From JBBRNH01 sp038230415 (GTDB taxonomy: Bacteria > Bacteroidota > Bacteroidia > Cytophagales > Spirosomataceae): a stretch of 57,135 nt of DNA. The stretch spans positions 1 to 57,135 of the forward strand of contig JBBRNH010000029.1 in the NCBI GenBank assembly GCA_038230415.1, in the 5' to 3' direction. The number at the start of each line of letters is the position of its first letter. Position 1 is the stretch's first letter. Shown here piece after piece: positions 1 through 8,861 of the stretch. The position numbers were made by a program, and so were the translations under genes. The notes beneath the pieces were generated by a model. That model searched no databases. It was not told the DNA's origin and saw only the letters and a list, made by a program, of their open reading frames with translations.

Positions 1-1158
1 AGTGAGTTTCTGCCGCCGATGCCGATGAACTGTGCCGAGAAACACCTCTCGGCTTCGGTCTTGAAAAAATACGATGACCGGCGCGTGATTATCGGGCGCG
101 TTGCCAACTTAACCCAACCTAAAAATGGAAGGGGAATGTGTCAGTTTCGCAATCAGTGCGATCAGGGCTGCCCGTATGGCGGGTATTTCAGCACCAACGC
201 GGCCACGTTGCCCGTTGCGATGGCAACCGGACGGCTCACCCTGCGGCCCCACAGCATTGTTACCGAGGTGATATACGACGAGACCAAAAAACGGGCTAAA
301 GGCGTGCGGGTGCTGGATGCTGAAACGAAGCAGACCTACGAGTACTTCTCGAAAATCATCTTCGTGAACGCCAGTACCATTTCATCCACGATGTTGCTCC
401 TGCGCTCCATCTCATCCCGCTTTCCCAACGGCCTCGGCAATGATTCGGGCGAGTTGGGCCGAAATTTGGTTACGCACTCGAAAATCACGGTTCGCGGGCA
501 GTACGACGGTTTCTTGGACAGCTACACATACGGACGACGTGCCAACGGTATCTACGTGCCGAGGTTCCGCAACGTGACCGAACAGCACCCCAATTTTCGG
601 CGCGGCTACAACTATCAGGGCGGGGCCGGGCGACCGCGTGCCAACGGTGATGATGCTGACCTGGGTTTCGGGGCCGATTTTAAAGAGAGCCTGACCCAAC
701 CCGCGCCCTACTGGAGTGTGCAACTGACGGCCTTTGGTGAGCAACTGCCCGACGCGCAAAACCGCGTTGGCCTGAGCAAAACCGTTGTGGATAAGTGGGG
801 CATGGCCGCACCCGAAATCACGTGGGAATGGCAGGACAACGACCGGGCAATGATGGCTGATGCCCTACGCGAAGGTGCCGCCATGCTCGAATCGGCGGGT
901 TGCCAGCGCATTGTGGCCGACCCCATCAGCCAAATCCGCTCGACGGTGCATGAGCAGGGAACCGCCCGGATGGGCCGCGACCCGAAAACGTCAGTCCTGA
1001 GCAGTTTTAACCAGATTCACGCCGTGCCGAATGTGTTTGTGACCGACGGCAGCAGCATGGCTTCGGGGTCGTGCGTGAATCCATCGCTGACGTTTATGGC
1101 CCTCACCGCACGAGCCTGCGCCTACGTCGTTGCCAAAAGCAAACGCGGGGAGTTGTGA
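1..1158 (+). CDS. GMC family oxidoreductase, C-terminal part (5' end outside window)
   Basis: This is the C-terminal part of a glucose-methanol-choline (GMC) family FAD-dependent oxidoreductase, a family that oxidises sugars or alcohols. The frame is open from base 1, so the N-terminal FAD-binding segment lies outside the window. The fragment holds a cysteine-rich stretch (CQFRNQCDQGCPYGG) of the kind seen in bacterial GMC sugar and cholesterol oxidases, and the GMC C-terminal domain with HEQGTARMG, then VFVTDGSSMASG followed by NPSLT. The catalytic His/Asn region (HEQG and NPSLT) is intact. The stop overlaps the start of the MFS gene, so the two are probably co-translated. The substrate cannot be told from sequence. 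Confidence 0.9.
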   Translation, partial: SEFLPPMPMNCAEKHLSASVLKKYDDRRVIIGRVANLTQPKNGRGMCQFRNQCDQGCPYGGYFSTNAATLPVAMATGRLTLRPHSIVTEVIYDETKKRAKGVRVLDAETKQTYEYFSKIIFVNASTISSTMLLLRSISSRFPNGLGNDSGELGRNLVTHSKITVRGQYDGFLDSYTYGRRANGIYVPRFRNVTEQHPNFRRGYNYQGGAGRPRANGDDADLGFGADFKESLTQPAPYWSVQLTAFGEQLPDAQNRVGLSKTVVDKWGMAAPEITWEWQDNDRAMMADALREGAAMLESAGCQRIVADPISQIRSTVHEQGTARMGRDPKTSVLSSFNQIHAVPNVFVTDGSSMASGSCVNPSLTFMALTARACAYVVAKSKRGEL

Positions 1159-2342
1159 CAAAATCGCTGTCTAATGCCCACCTGTTCGTTATCGTTTTTG
1201 CCCAGTTTGCCGGTACGTCACTCTGGTTTGCCGGCAACGCCATCCTGCCCGATCTGGAACCCCTCCTCCGGCAAACCAACGGCCTGATTCCGGGGCTGAA
1301 CGGCTGGCTTACGTCGGCGGTGCAACTTGGGTTTATTTCGGGAACGTTGCTCTACGCCCTCTTTGCCCTACCCGACCGTTTCCCCACGACCCGCGTTTTT
1401 CTGATTTCGGTGAGTTTGGCGGCTTTGGCAAACGTCGGCTGGCTGGCCGTGCCGCTCCGGGCCGAAACGGTATTGGTCAGTCGGTTTCTGACTGGTTTTT
1501 TTCTGGCCGGGGTCTATCCGGTGGGGATGAAAATATCGGCAGACTGGTTTCGGCCCGTTTTGGGCCGGGCAATGGGCTTTCTGGTTGGGGCGTTGGCGTT
1601 AGGAACGGCTTTTCCGCACCTGATTCGGGGGGTTGGTGCCACGTTGCCGTTTCGGGGGGTGTTGCTGGCCGTGAGTGCGTTGGCCGTGTTCGGTGGTATC
1701 GTGTTATTCTTGACCATTCCAAGCAAGCCCGTGCTGTTGCAAACCAACCGGCTGCGGCTCGGTGTGGTTCGGGAGTTATTCCGGCCTTCGGCGTTTCGCC
1801 CGGCATTGTGGGGCTATTTTGGGCATCTCTGGGAAATTTATACGCTTTGGGCGTTTCTGCCGATACTCGTCACGCTTTATGCCGGTCAACATCCCGAAGC
1901 AGGTATCAACGTATCTGTCTGGGTGTTTTTTGCCATTGCTGCCGGGTTTGTCGGCTGCGTGGCCGGGGGCTACCGGGCCTTGCGGGTGGGCAGCGAGCGC
2001 GTAGGCCGGGGGCAGTTGGCGGCCTCGGCAACGTGCATTCTGTTGGCTCCGTTGCTGTTTTTGGGGCCGGGCTGGTTATTCGGGGCGTTTTTGTTAGTGT
2101 GGGGTGCCGTTGCCGCCGGTGACTCTCCGCAGTTTACCACGCTGATTGCCAACAACGCCCCGCTTCAAAACCGGGGTAGTTTGCTGACCCTCGTTACCTG
2201 CATTGGCTTCTCGATTACCGTTATCTCTATTCAGACAATGGCCTGGTTTGCCAGTGTGGTAGGGCCGTCGGTCTGGCAATTCTGGCTCATGCTGCCCGGC
2301 GTGTTGCTGGGGCTGTGGGGGAGTTGGCAGAAGGGGCGATGA
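1155..2342 (+). CDS. MFS transporter
   Basis: This is a 395-residue major facilitator superfamily permease of the inner membrane with about twelve hydrophobic segments. I start it at GTG 1155, whose GTGA overlaps the TGA of the GMC gene and which has a purine-rich GGGGAG just upstream. The longer reading from 1071 would bury 28 codons inside the preceding gene. The N-terminus (FAQFAGTSLWFAGNAILPDL) and the later GxLxGxxxP-like helices resemble the nitrate/cyanate-like branch of MFS, but the substrate is not determinable. Coupling to the oxidoreductase suggests uptake or export of that enzyme's substrate or product, which is an inference. Confidence 0.85.
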   Translation: MTKSLSNAHLFVIVFAQFAGTSLWFAGNAILPDLEPLLRQTNGLIPGLNGWLTSAVQLGFISGTLLYALFALPDRFPTTRVFLISVSLAALANVGWLAVPLRAETVLVSRFLTGFFLAGVYPVGMKISADWFRPVLGRAMGFLVGALALGTAFPHLIRGVGATLPFRGVLLAVSALAVFGGIVLFLTIPSKPVLLQTNRLRLGVVRELFRPSAFRPALWGYFGHLWEIYTLWAFLPILVTLYAGQHPEAGINVSVWVFFAIAAGFVGCVAGGYRALRVGSERVGRGQLAASATCILLAPLLFLGPGWLFGAFLLVWGAVAAGDSPQFTTLIANNAPLQNRGSLLTLVTCIGFSITVISIQTMAWFASVVGPSVWQFWLMLPGVLLGLWGSWQKGR

Positions 2343-2365
2343 AGTAAGGTACTGCCTGCCAGTAA

Positions 2366-2403
2366 CAAAAAAACGCACGTCGGTATCTGGCCGCTGTGCG
2401 TTT
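2366..2403 (-). terminator. Rho-independent terminator of the sigma factor gene
   Basis: The hairpin ACGCAC/GTGCGT has a loop of about 17 nt and is followed on the minus strand by a run of seven T. It lies downstream of the minus-strand sigma gene and between two convergent genes, so it may also help end the MFS transcript. Confidence 0.6.
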
Positions 2404-2438
2404 GGTCTATGTAAGAGGTAGCTGTTTAGAGAAAGCGG

Positions 2439-3023
2439 TTAAAGAGACACAGCTTCGGGGGTGACGGTCTTTTTAAGGTTGTTGAGTGCGCCAAAAATCA
2501 GGTTATAGACTGACTGAATATTGATCTGCATGAGGGTCGAGATTTCTTCGTTGCTCATATTCTGAAAATACCGCAGGTAAACCGCTTCGCGCTGCCGGCG
2601 GGGGAGTTGATCCAGTGCCTGATGCAAAAAGCCGTGCCGGTGCGTTTCTTCTTCCTGTGCAATCAGGGTGGCTTCGTGGGCGGGGGCGCAACCGGGCAGC
2701 AAGTCGGTCTGAACGTCGTCGTGGCTGCTGATTTTCTGCTCGGCGGTCAGGTGCCGAACGAGCTTGCGCTTGATGGAAGCCATCAGATAAAACCGTACTG
2801 ACGTAGTGGGGCCAATGTTTTGCCGGTGCCGCCAAAGTTCGGCAAACAGATCATGGATGCAGTCTTTGATCAAGGGCCGATCCTGGGCGAAGTGGGTGCA
2901 ATAATGATAGAGTACCTGAACGTACTCCTGATACAGGCAGGCGAAGGAGGCTTCGTTACCGCTGCGGAACTGATCCCAGAGCAGTTCTTCGTTCAAACCG
3001 GAGGTAGCACGACGACGAGACAT
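2439..3023 (-). CDS. RNA polymerase sigma factor, ECF (sigma-70 family)
   Basis: This is a 194-residue ECF sigma factor of Bacteroidota type. Region 2 is at about residues 25-90 (GNEASFACLYQEYV ... IKDCIHDLFAELWRHR), and region 4 with its helix-turn-helix is at about 130-185 (LDQLPRRQREAVYLRYF, then MSNEEISTLMQI). I chose ATG 3023 (MSRRRATSG); the frame stays open to 3182, but that would overlap the adenine deaminase gene and add an unrelated leader. No FecR-type anti-sigma gene or SusC/D pair lies beside it, so its target regulon cannot be guessed. Adenine deaminase is next upstream on the same strand, about 100 bp away. Confidence 0.88.
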   Translation of the reverse strand: MSRRRATSGLNEELLWDQFRSGNEASFACLYQEYVQVLYHYCTHFAQDRPLIKDCIHDLFAELWRHRQNIGPTTSVRFYLMASIKRKLVRHLTAEQKISSHDDVQTDLLPGCAPAHEATLIAQEEETHRHGFLHQALDQLPRRQREAVYLRYFQNMSNEEISTLMQINIQSVYNLIFGALNNLKKTVTPEAVSL

Positions 3024-3126
3024 AAGTAAGTTAGGATATAGAGATTGGTTAGGCAGTGCGGTAAACATACCACTAAATAATTGAAGAATAAAAGGATTTA
3101 ATGAAAAAATAGCAAGTGGCTCGTTT

Positions 3127-4854
3127 TTACACAACCAAGGGCGAAAAAGTAAACGTCTGTCCGTTAAAAAGCCCCTTATCACTAAGCTTAAGGGCCGGAA
3201 TCACCAACAGGGCCATGAACGAAAGCGTCATAAACGGTGCCGCCAATGAACTCCCCAACTCAGCCTTCACAAACTGATCTAAGGTCGAATACGCCGACGC
3301 AACGGCGTAGCCATCGGCATCGGTCATCAGTCCGGCAATGGGCAGTTTTATGAGTGAAGAGTGTGTAGTGAGACCGGGCTGGCGTTCCAGTGAAGAGTAT
3401 TCGTCTGGAATGTATTCTTCACTGGAACGCCAGCCCGGTCTCACTATACACTCTTCACTCCCAACCGCGGCCAGCCCGCCCCGTGCTTCGATTACGGCGT
3501 TGATGGCCCGGCTCAGGCTATCGTCGTCACAGCCAATGGCAATGATATTGTGCGAATCATGCGCTACCGACGAGGCAATGGCCCCGTGTTTCAACCCGAA
3601 ATTTTTGATGAACGCAACGGCGGGTGGTGCCGGGTGGTAGCGATTGACAACCACGAGTTTCAGAATGTCGCGGGCGGGGTCGGCAATGGGCTGGCCGTGT
3701 TCGTTCAGGGTAGGGGACAGGTGCAACTCATTGGTAATCAGTTGCCCGTCGAGTGCTTCGATGACCCGGATTTTTGCAGATATGTCCGCTTTACTCAGCA
3801 ACAACTCCCCGCTGCTCACCGGCGCACACGCAAACTTATTGACCCACGCACTGCGTAAATCCGGGATGCGGGTTTGTCCGGCTTCGGCCACGATTGCCCC
3901 GTTGATCACTGTTTGCCGAACCCTAAAATCAGTCAGGTTATCAACCACGATAAAATCGGCAGGATCACCGGCGCGGAGCATACCGATTGGTAAGCTATAA
4001 TGCCGCACCGGATTCAGGCAGGCCGCCCGCAACACGTCCCAACGGTCATACCCGGCGGCAACGGCCCGCGTCACCAACTGATTAATGTGGCCCAGAACGA
4101 GCGTATCGGGGTGTTTGTCGTCGGAACAGAACATCACCTGCGCCGGAAACTCGGCAATAATCGGAATCAGCGCGTCGAAATTGCGGGCCGCGCTGCCCTC
4201 CCGAATCAGGATGTGCATCCCGCGTTGGGCTTTGTCGCGGGCTTCGTCGAGCGTAAAACATTCGTGGTCGGTGCTGATACTGGCATCAATATAGCGTTGC
4301 GCGTCGGCTCCGCGCAGGCCCGGCGCGTGGCCGTCAACGGGTTTGCCAACCGCCCGGGCCAGTGCAATTTTGTGCATCATGGCGGGGTCGCGGTGGAGCA
4401 CACCCGGAAAATTCATCACTTCGGCCAGGTAGCCAATGTCGGGCATTGCCAAGAGCTTTTCCACGTCGGCCCCGCTGATTTCGGCCCCGGCGGTCTCAAA
4501 GGGCGTGGCCGGTACGCACGATGGCGCACCGAAACAGAACGTAAACGGCACCCGCTTGCCATCCTGAATCATGTACTCTACGCCGTTAATACCCAGCACA
4601 TTACCAATTTCGTGCGGGTCAGAGACGGTGCCAACCGTGCCGTGTACCACCGCGAGCCGGGCAAACTGCGCCGGGGTCAGCAGCGAACTTTCGATGTGGA
4701 CGTGGGCATCCACAAAGCCGGGCAGGATATACGGTTCGGCGGGGCGTTCGGGGCCGAGGTCTTCGATTTGGGCAAGGCGGTTGCCGGTGAGGTGCAGGGT
4801 GCCGTAGCGGATCGTGCGGTCGAAGAGGTTGAGAATATTGGCGGTGGTAATCAT
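3127..4854 (-). CDS. ade: adenine deaminase, with an in-frame palindromic insert
   Basis: Adenine deaminase (EC 3.5.4.2) converts adenine to hypoxanthine for purine salvage. The amidohydrolase metal motif FVDAHVHIESS is near residue 50, and GHAPGL, STDHE and FCSDDKHPD follow in family order. The C-terminal domain reads KHGAIASSVAHDSHNII and ends in APFMTLSFMALLVIPALKLSDKGLF, as expected. At 575 residues it is somewhat longer than typical bacterial forms. The excess lies at about residues 466-501, where a 109-bp near-perfect palindrome (3352-3460) is read through without frameshift, between the family segments GGLAAVG and LPIAGLM. Whether the enzyme tolerates the insert is not known. It is transcribed divergently from the gene at 4958. 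Confidence 0.93.
   Translation of the reverse strand: MITTANILNLFDRTIRYGTLHLTGNRLAQIEDLGPERPAEPYILPGFVDAHVHIESSLLTPAQFARLAVVHGTVGTVSDPHEIGNVLGINGVEYMIQDGKRVPFTFCFGAPSCVPATPFETAGAEISGADVEKLLAMPDIGYLAEVMNFPGVLHRDPAMMHKIALARAVGKPVDGHAPGLRGADAQRYIDASISTDHECFTLDEARDKAQRGMHILIREGSAARNFDALIPIIAEFPAQVMFCSDDKHPDTLVLGHINQLVTRAVAAGYDRWDVLRAACLNPVRHYSLPIGMLRAGDPADFIVVDNLTDFRVRQTVINGAIVAEAGQTRIPDLRSAWVNKFACAPVSSGELLLSKADISAKIRVIEALDGQLITNELHLSPTLNEHGQPIADPARDILKLVVVNRYHPAPPAVAFIKNFGLKHGAIASSVAHDSHNIIAIGCDDDSLSRAINAVIEARGGLAAVGSEECIVRPGWRSSEEYIPDEYSSLERQPGLTTHSSLIKLPIAGLMTDADGYAVASAYSTLDQFVKAELGSSLAAPFMTLSFMALLVIPALKLSDKGLFNGQTFTFSPLVV
3352..3460. repeat. palindromic repeat element inside ade
   Basis: Two 45-bp arms (3352-3396 and 3416-3460) are reverse complements with a single mismatch, separated by a 19-nt loop. 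Each arm also contains a short direct repeat, GTGAAGAGT. The element is read in frame in ade and adds about 36 residues that have no counterpart in the family. Because of the symmetry, the plus strand encodes nearly the same peptide. It looks like a small mobile palindrome (REP/MITE-like). Confidence 0.85.
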
Positions 4855-4957
4855 GGCCGGGCGGTTGATTTTGGTGGTAATTTTACGCCTAAATCAACGA
4901 ATCCCGTCCGTGCTTCCCGATTCTTCTACCCCACAACATCACCCGGCAGTTAGAACG

Positions 4958-6049
4958 ATGCCGCAACTGTGGCAACGCATCAACCAACGGGTTCGGGAAA
5001 ATTATCGGCGCGTTGAATTCTGGATTGCGCTGGCGATGCTTGGCGTAGTATTTGCCAAATTTCTGGGTAATGTTCTGCTGGGGCAGTTTTTCTTCTTCGA
5101 GTTGTTCAGCCATTTTCAGGTACAGTACCAGTACTTCGGTTGGGCATTGCTGGTGGTTTGGGTTGGCTACCGGGCGGGCCGACGACGGAAACTGCACATC
5201 TGGCCCCACCTGGCCTCATTCTGGTTTTTGGGTTTAGGCGGGCCGTTCAATAGCACTGGGTTCCGCGACTGGACTCCGGGCGAAGTTGACTTGCCGCTCA
5301 CTGAAAACTATGCCGACATCCGGGTTTTTCACGCCAACGTTCTTTACACCCGCGCCGAATACAGCAGCACCATCGCGCTCATCCGGCAGGCCCGGCCCGA
5401 CCTGTATGTTTTGCAGGAAATGACCCCGGCGAGCATCGGGCAGGTGGTTCCGCAGCTACGCCCGGCGTTTCCGTACTGGTTTGCGTGCTGGTCAAAGGGG
5501 CCGTGCTGGATACTGGTCGGCAGCCGCACCCCATTTTGGGTAGGTAAGTCATTGGCTCGCCAGAAACGCATCATCGCGCTCGATACCCGCGTTCGGAACC
5601 GGGCTATGTCGCTCATTACGGTGCATCCGCGCACCCCGATTTTGCCATCGTGGTTTGACGAACGCAATGAGCAGTTGCAGTTTGCCGCCCGAAAAGCCCG
5701 TACCAACGCCCGGCCAACGGTACTGATCGGTGATTTTAACATGAGCATTTTCGCTCCGCTCTACAAAACCACGTTTGAGTACCCGGATCATGGCTCCCCC
5801 GGAACGTATTCTGATAACGCCCGGTGGCTGACTGCCTGCCGGAAAGGCTTTACCCAACCGACATGGCCGCGCTTTTTCTGGCCGATGCTGATCCCGATTG
5901 ACCATGCGTTTGTGAACCGCGACTTCCGGCCCGTGCGGTTCCGCACCCTCGATCAGCCCGGCTCCGACCACCGGGCAATCGTGGCCGATATTAATTTTGT
6001 GAAGCGATTTGATGTCTCTACAACACCTTCCACACTAAGAACTGAGTAA
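4958..6049 (+). CDS. endonuclease/exonuclease/phosphatase family protein with N-terminal membrane region
   Basis: This 363-residue protein starts at ATG 4958 (MPQLWQRIN). Two hydrophobic stretches occupy residues 25-75. The rest is an EEP (DNase I/phosphatase) domain: RVFHANVLY, then PDLYVLQEM with the metal-binding Glu, VLIGDFNMS with the Asp/Asn pair, IDHAFV and a final GSDHRAIVADI carrying the catalytic Asp-His. Membrane-anchored EEP proteins of this architecture are common in Bacteroidota, and their substrates (nucleic acid, phospholipid or phosphosugar) are unknown. The frame is open back to 4814, but that would overlap the start of ade. Confidence 0.85.
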   Translation: MPQLWQRINQRVRENYRRVEFWIALAMLGVVFAKFLGNVLLGQFFFFELFSHFQVQYQYFGWALLVVWVGYRAGRRRKLHIWPHLASFWFLGLGGPFNSTGFRDWTPGEVDLPLTENYADIRVFHANVLYTRAEYSSTIALIRQARPDLYVLQEMTPASIGQVVPQLRPAFPYWFACWSKGPCWILVGSRTPFWVGKSLARQKRIIALDTRVRNRAMSLITVHPRTPILPSWFDERNEQLQFAARKARTNARPTVLIGDFNMSIFAPLYKTTFEYPDHGSPGTYSDNARWLTACRKGFTQPTWPRFFWPMLIPIDHAFVNRDFRPVRFRTLDQPGSDHRAIVADINFVKRFDVSTTPSTLRTE

Positions 6050-6119
6050 CGGGCTTTTTTCTGAACAGCAGAAGCCCGAATTTTGTACGTTTTTATAACA
6101 CAAGTCCCGTTTGATACTG

Positions 6120-6875
6120 ATGAATAAGAAATCGTTTTTATACGCGCTGCCGGTTTTATGCTTGGTGGCCTGCGGATCGCCCACCACCGATGACGCGAAT
6201 GATGCCTCTGGTACGGCCAGTCCTTATCTGGCAAGAGAGGTTGTAGGGGTACATTTGCTCAGCACCGATATGCGCTACAACGAAACCTGCGAGTATGTCG
6301 GCGAAGAAGTTATTCGCAGCACATTCGCGATCAAGGAAGATGCCGAACTGATGACCCACGACGAATCGAACGGCTGCGAATACCACTGGGGCAAAAACCA
6401 CGTCTCTATTGCCATGACCGGCAAGCGTCCGTTTGAGTCTATCTTCAAGGCCGAATACGTGTTTGACCGGCTGCTTCAGGGAGGTGGCCCCGCCGACATA
6501 CACGGCGACGAAGCAACCGGGGCTGACCTGCACGGGCAGGCTTCAGAAGGCGAGACAATGAGCAAAGAAGCCGAAGCAAAAGCCAAAACCGGCCAAAAAG
6601 CCGCCAACGACACCGCCACAACCATATCGGGCGTTACCAACGTTGCTGCTAAACTTACCGAACCTGCCCACGACACGGAGACCGGCGAGGCCATTGCCGG
6701 CATCGGCGACAAAGCCATCTGGGAACACGCCAAACATACGCTCCACGTGCTGAACAACAACCACATTATGCACGTGACGATTGGCACTGCCGACAGCGAC
6801 AAGGTGAAAATCAGCCGGGCCGTTGCGCTGGCAAAGGTTGCTTTTGACCGCCTTGGTCACCAACTGCCTGATTGA
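6120..6875 (+). CDS. putative lipoprotein of unknown function
   Basis: The 251-residue product begins with a lipoprotein signal peptide: MNKKS, a hydrophobic core, then the lipobox LVAC with lipidated Cys18. The mature part is polar and contains a low-complexity stretch rich in Ala, Lys, Glu and Thr around residues 135-185 (SKEAEAKAKTGQKAAND). I do not recognise a family. ATG 6120 is preferred to TTG 6111 because it places the charged MNKK right at the start of the signal peptide. It is followed by a strong terminator. Confidence 0.7.
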   Translation: MNKKSFLYALPVLCLVACGSPTTDDANDASGTASPYLAREVVGVHLLSTDMRYNETCEYVGEEVIRSTFAIKEDAELMTHDESNGCEYHWGKNHVSIAMTGKRPFESIFKAEYVFDRLLQGGGPADIHGDEATGADLHGQASEGETMSKEAEAKAKTGQKAANDTATTISGVTNVAAKLTEPAHDTETGEAIAGIGDKAIWEHAKHTLHVLNNNHIMHVTIGTADSDKVKISRAVALAKVAFDRLGHQLPD

Positions 6876-6909
6876 GTCAGTATCGGCAACCCTGCCGACA
6901 TTACGCCAC

Positions 6910-6944
6910 AAAAAAGCCCGACGGAGAACCCGTCGGGCTTTTTT
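6910..6944. terminator. bidirectional Rho-independent terminator
   Basis: A perfect GCCCGACGG/CCGTCGGGC stem is flanked by A6 on the left and T6 on the right. It sits between convergent genes (lipoprotein and DUF4332 protein) and can terminate both. Confidence 0.85.
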
Positions 6945-6993
6945 GTGGGTACGTTTCAGGAATGGCATACCTTGATGGCGGTGCCAGACACGA

Positions 6994-7401
6994 TCAATAC
7001 TCAACCATAGGGGGCAGTTCTTTGGCCTGCGCCACAAATTCGGCTACCTGATCTACCGACGGGGGCCGCTGCGTAAGCTGCCGTTTGCTGTTGATCTCGA
7101 CCAATTTGGCGTGCAGGTTTGCCGGCACCCGCTGGGCGAGTTCTTTCACCGTGTCAACGCCGGCTTCTTCCATCAGGTCGCTATACACGCGGCCAATGCC
7201 TTTCACCCGCGCCAGGTCGGCCCGGTTGACGAGTTCGAGGATTACGGCGGTATCAACGGCAGCGGCTTTCGCCAGTTCTTTACGGCCCTGGGGCGTTTTG
7301 GCTGCTTCGAGCAGGGATTCACTGTCGCCAAAACCTTTGGCTTTCAGGGTGTTCAGCACACTATCAGTGATGCCGCGCAGTTCGCTAATGTGAATGCTCA
7401 T
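6994..7401 (-). CDS. DUF4332 helix-hairpin-helix protein
   Basis: The 135-residue protein carries two helix-hairpin-helix-like units: ISELRGITDSVLNTLKAKG at the N-terminus and ARVKGIGRVYSDLMEEAG near residues 63-80. This is typical of DUF4332, a family related to DNA- or RNA-binding HhH folds. No catalytic motif is visible. It is probably a monocistronic cytoplasmic protein of unknown role, and the terminator downstream is shared with the lipoprotein gene. Confidence 0.75.
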   Translation of the reverse strand: MSIHISELRGITDSVLNTLKAKGFGDSESLLEAAKTPQGRKELAKAAAVDTAVILELVNRADLARVKGIGRVYSDLMEEAGVDTVKELAQRVPANLHAKLVEINSKRQLTQRPPSVDQVAEFVAQAKELPPMVEY

Positions 7402-7475
7402 GTTAGAATACGGAGTTAGATTAATTTATAAGAACCAATTTGCCGATAGGTTACACCCATCCCGCCCTTCTCTCC

Positions 7476-7652
7476 CTAACGAAGAAGGTACTTTCTTCTG
7501 GTATCATTGAGTAAGAATTTTTTTTGAGCGGTAAAACTATCCGGGTGTAATTGCTCAAAAAGGGCTTCCCACTCGGCAAACTGCGCCGGGTCGGCCTGCT
7601 GAAACTGCGGACTGTCAATTTTCTTCTCGGTGAGATACTCGGTAAAGGTCAT
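7476..7652 (-). CDS. small conserved hypothetical protein, 58 aa
   Basis: This is an open frame of 58 codons on the minus strand, starting MTFTEYLTEKKID and ending RRKYLLR. It contains QFAEWEALFEQLHPDSFTAQKKF, a pattern I recognise from small conserved Bacteroidota proteins with no assigned function. Its codon use matches the host, with GC-rich third positions, unlike the surrounding AT-rich spacer. It lies in the 340-bp gap between the DUF4332 gene and the HtrA-like protease. Confidence 0.65.
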   Translation of the reverse strand: MTFTEYLTEKKIDSPQFQQADPAQFAEWEALFEQLHPDSFTAQKKFLLNDTRRKYLLR

Positions 7653-7740
7653 TATTTTTCTGACATTCTGACCGATTGCGGGGGCAGTCGGTAGTTTGGT
7701 TATAAACTTGTTGTCGGCTGGCTAAACAACAACATAGCTA

Positions 7741-8829
7741 ATGAACGCGCAATTTATCACGTATGCCGATACCCCTTTGCAGCCCGGCAACACCGCCCAA
7801 TCTGATGGCCCGCTGCTGGATGCCTACTCGAACACGGTGGTAAAGGTAGCCCAAAAAGTAAGCCCGTCCGTCGTGCAGATTCGGGTCAGCGGGCGGGCCA
7901 CCACCCAGCCCCAAGCCGCGCTGCCCCCGCCCGGCAACCGCCAGCCACCCCGCCGACAGCGGCCACCCGAACCGACGGGCGGCACGGGTTCGGGCTTCAT
8001 TATCTCGACCGATGGCTACCTCATTACCAACAACCACGTGGTAGCGGGCGCGGCCAATATCGACGTAGCCCTGCCGTTTGTGGCGTATCCTGACCGCGAC
8101 GATCAGCCGGGGCGCGAGGTAGAAGCCACGCTCGTTGGGCGCGACCCGGCCACCGATATTGCCGTGCTGAAAGTCTATGCCGATGGTCTGCGGGCGATTC
8201 GCTTTGCCGACTCCAAACAGGTGCAGGTTGGGCAGATCGCCGTTGCCATCGGCAATCCGTATGGCTTTCAACATTCGCTCACGGCGGGCGTGGTGTCGGC
8301 GTTGGGCCGCACGCTCCGCTCCGAATCGGGCCGGTTGATTGACGACGTGATCCAGACCGATGCCGCGCTGAACCCCGGTAATTCGGGCGGGCCGCTCGTG
8401 AACTCCAACGGCGATGTGATTGGCGTAAATACCGCCGTGATTCTGCCCGCGCAGGGTATTTGCTTTGCGGTGTCGTCTAATTTAGCTGCGCTCGTGGCCG
8501 GTAAACTCATTCTGCACGGGCGGGTTCGGCGGGGACATCTGGGCCTGGCCGGGCAACTCATCAACCTCACCGAGCGTATCCGGCAGTACAACCAGCTCAC
8601 GGCCAAAACCGGCGTGCTGATTGCCAGTATCGAAGCCGATGGCGTGGCCGATAACAGCCAGTTGCAGCCGGGCGACATCATTGTGGGCTTCAACGGCAAA
8701 CCCGTCACGAGCGTTGATGATCTGCATCTATTGCTCATCGAAGAAGTAATTGGCAAGCGGATGTCAGTGGTGGTGCTGCGCCAGAATCTTCGGCGTGAAG
8801 TAGCCGTTACACCCGGTGAATTGCGGTGA
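7741..8829 (+). CDS. HtrA/DegP-like trypsin-type serine protease with PDZ domain
   Basis: This is a 362-residue S1C-family protease. The catalytic triad is His99 (ITNNHVVAG), Asp139 (DPATDIAVLK) and Ser215 (NPGNSGGPL). A Pro/Arg-rich linker at residues 52-79 precedes the protease domain. One PDZ domain follows at about residues 265-355 (GVLIASIEADGVADNSQL, then GDIIVGFNGKPV). No signal peptide or membrane anchor is visible at the N-terminus, so it may act in the cytoplasm or the true export signal may be missing. Most family members are periplasmic quality-control proteases. Confidence 0.9.
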   Translation: MNAQFITYADTPLQPGNTAQSDGPLLDAYSNTVVKVAQKVSPSVVQIRVSGRATTQPQAALPPPGNRQPPRRQRPPEPTGGTGSGFIISTDGYLITNNHVVAGAANIDVALPFVAYPDRDDQPGREVEATLVGRDPATDIAVLKVYADGLRAIRFADSKQVQVGQIAVAIGNPYGFQHSLTAGVVSALGRTLRSESGRLIDDVIQTDAALNPGNSGGPLVNSNGDVIGVNTAVILPAQGICFAVSSNLAALVAGKLILHGRVRRGHLGLAGQLINLTERIRQYNQLTAKTGVLIASIEADGVADNSQLQPGDIIVGFNGKPVTSVDDLHLLLIEEVIGKRMSVVVLRQNLRREVAVTPGELR

Positions 8830-8861
8830 TCGGGGAGTGATTTGATTGATTTTTTAGAAAC

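Noticed and set aside
2439..3182. Longer sigma factor starting at 3182
   Set aside because: It would overlap ade by 56 bp and add 53 residues unlike any ECF sigma leader; ATG 3023 gives the usual length.
3352..3460. Terminator inside ade
   Set aside because: Stem is far too long, lacks a T-run on either strand and lies in the middle of an intact ORF.
4000..4953. A 317-codon open frame on the plus strand opposite ade
   Set aside because: It is antisense to a strongly supported adenine deaminase, has no recognisable domain, and arises from the GC-rich codon bias of the true gene.
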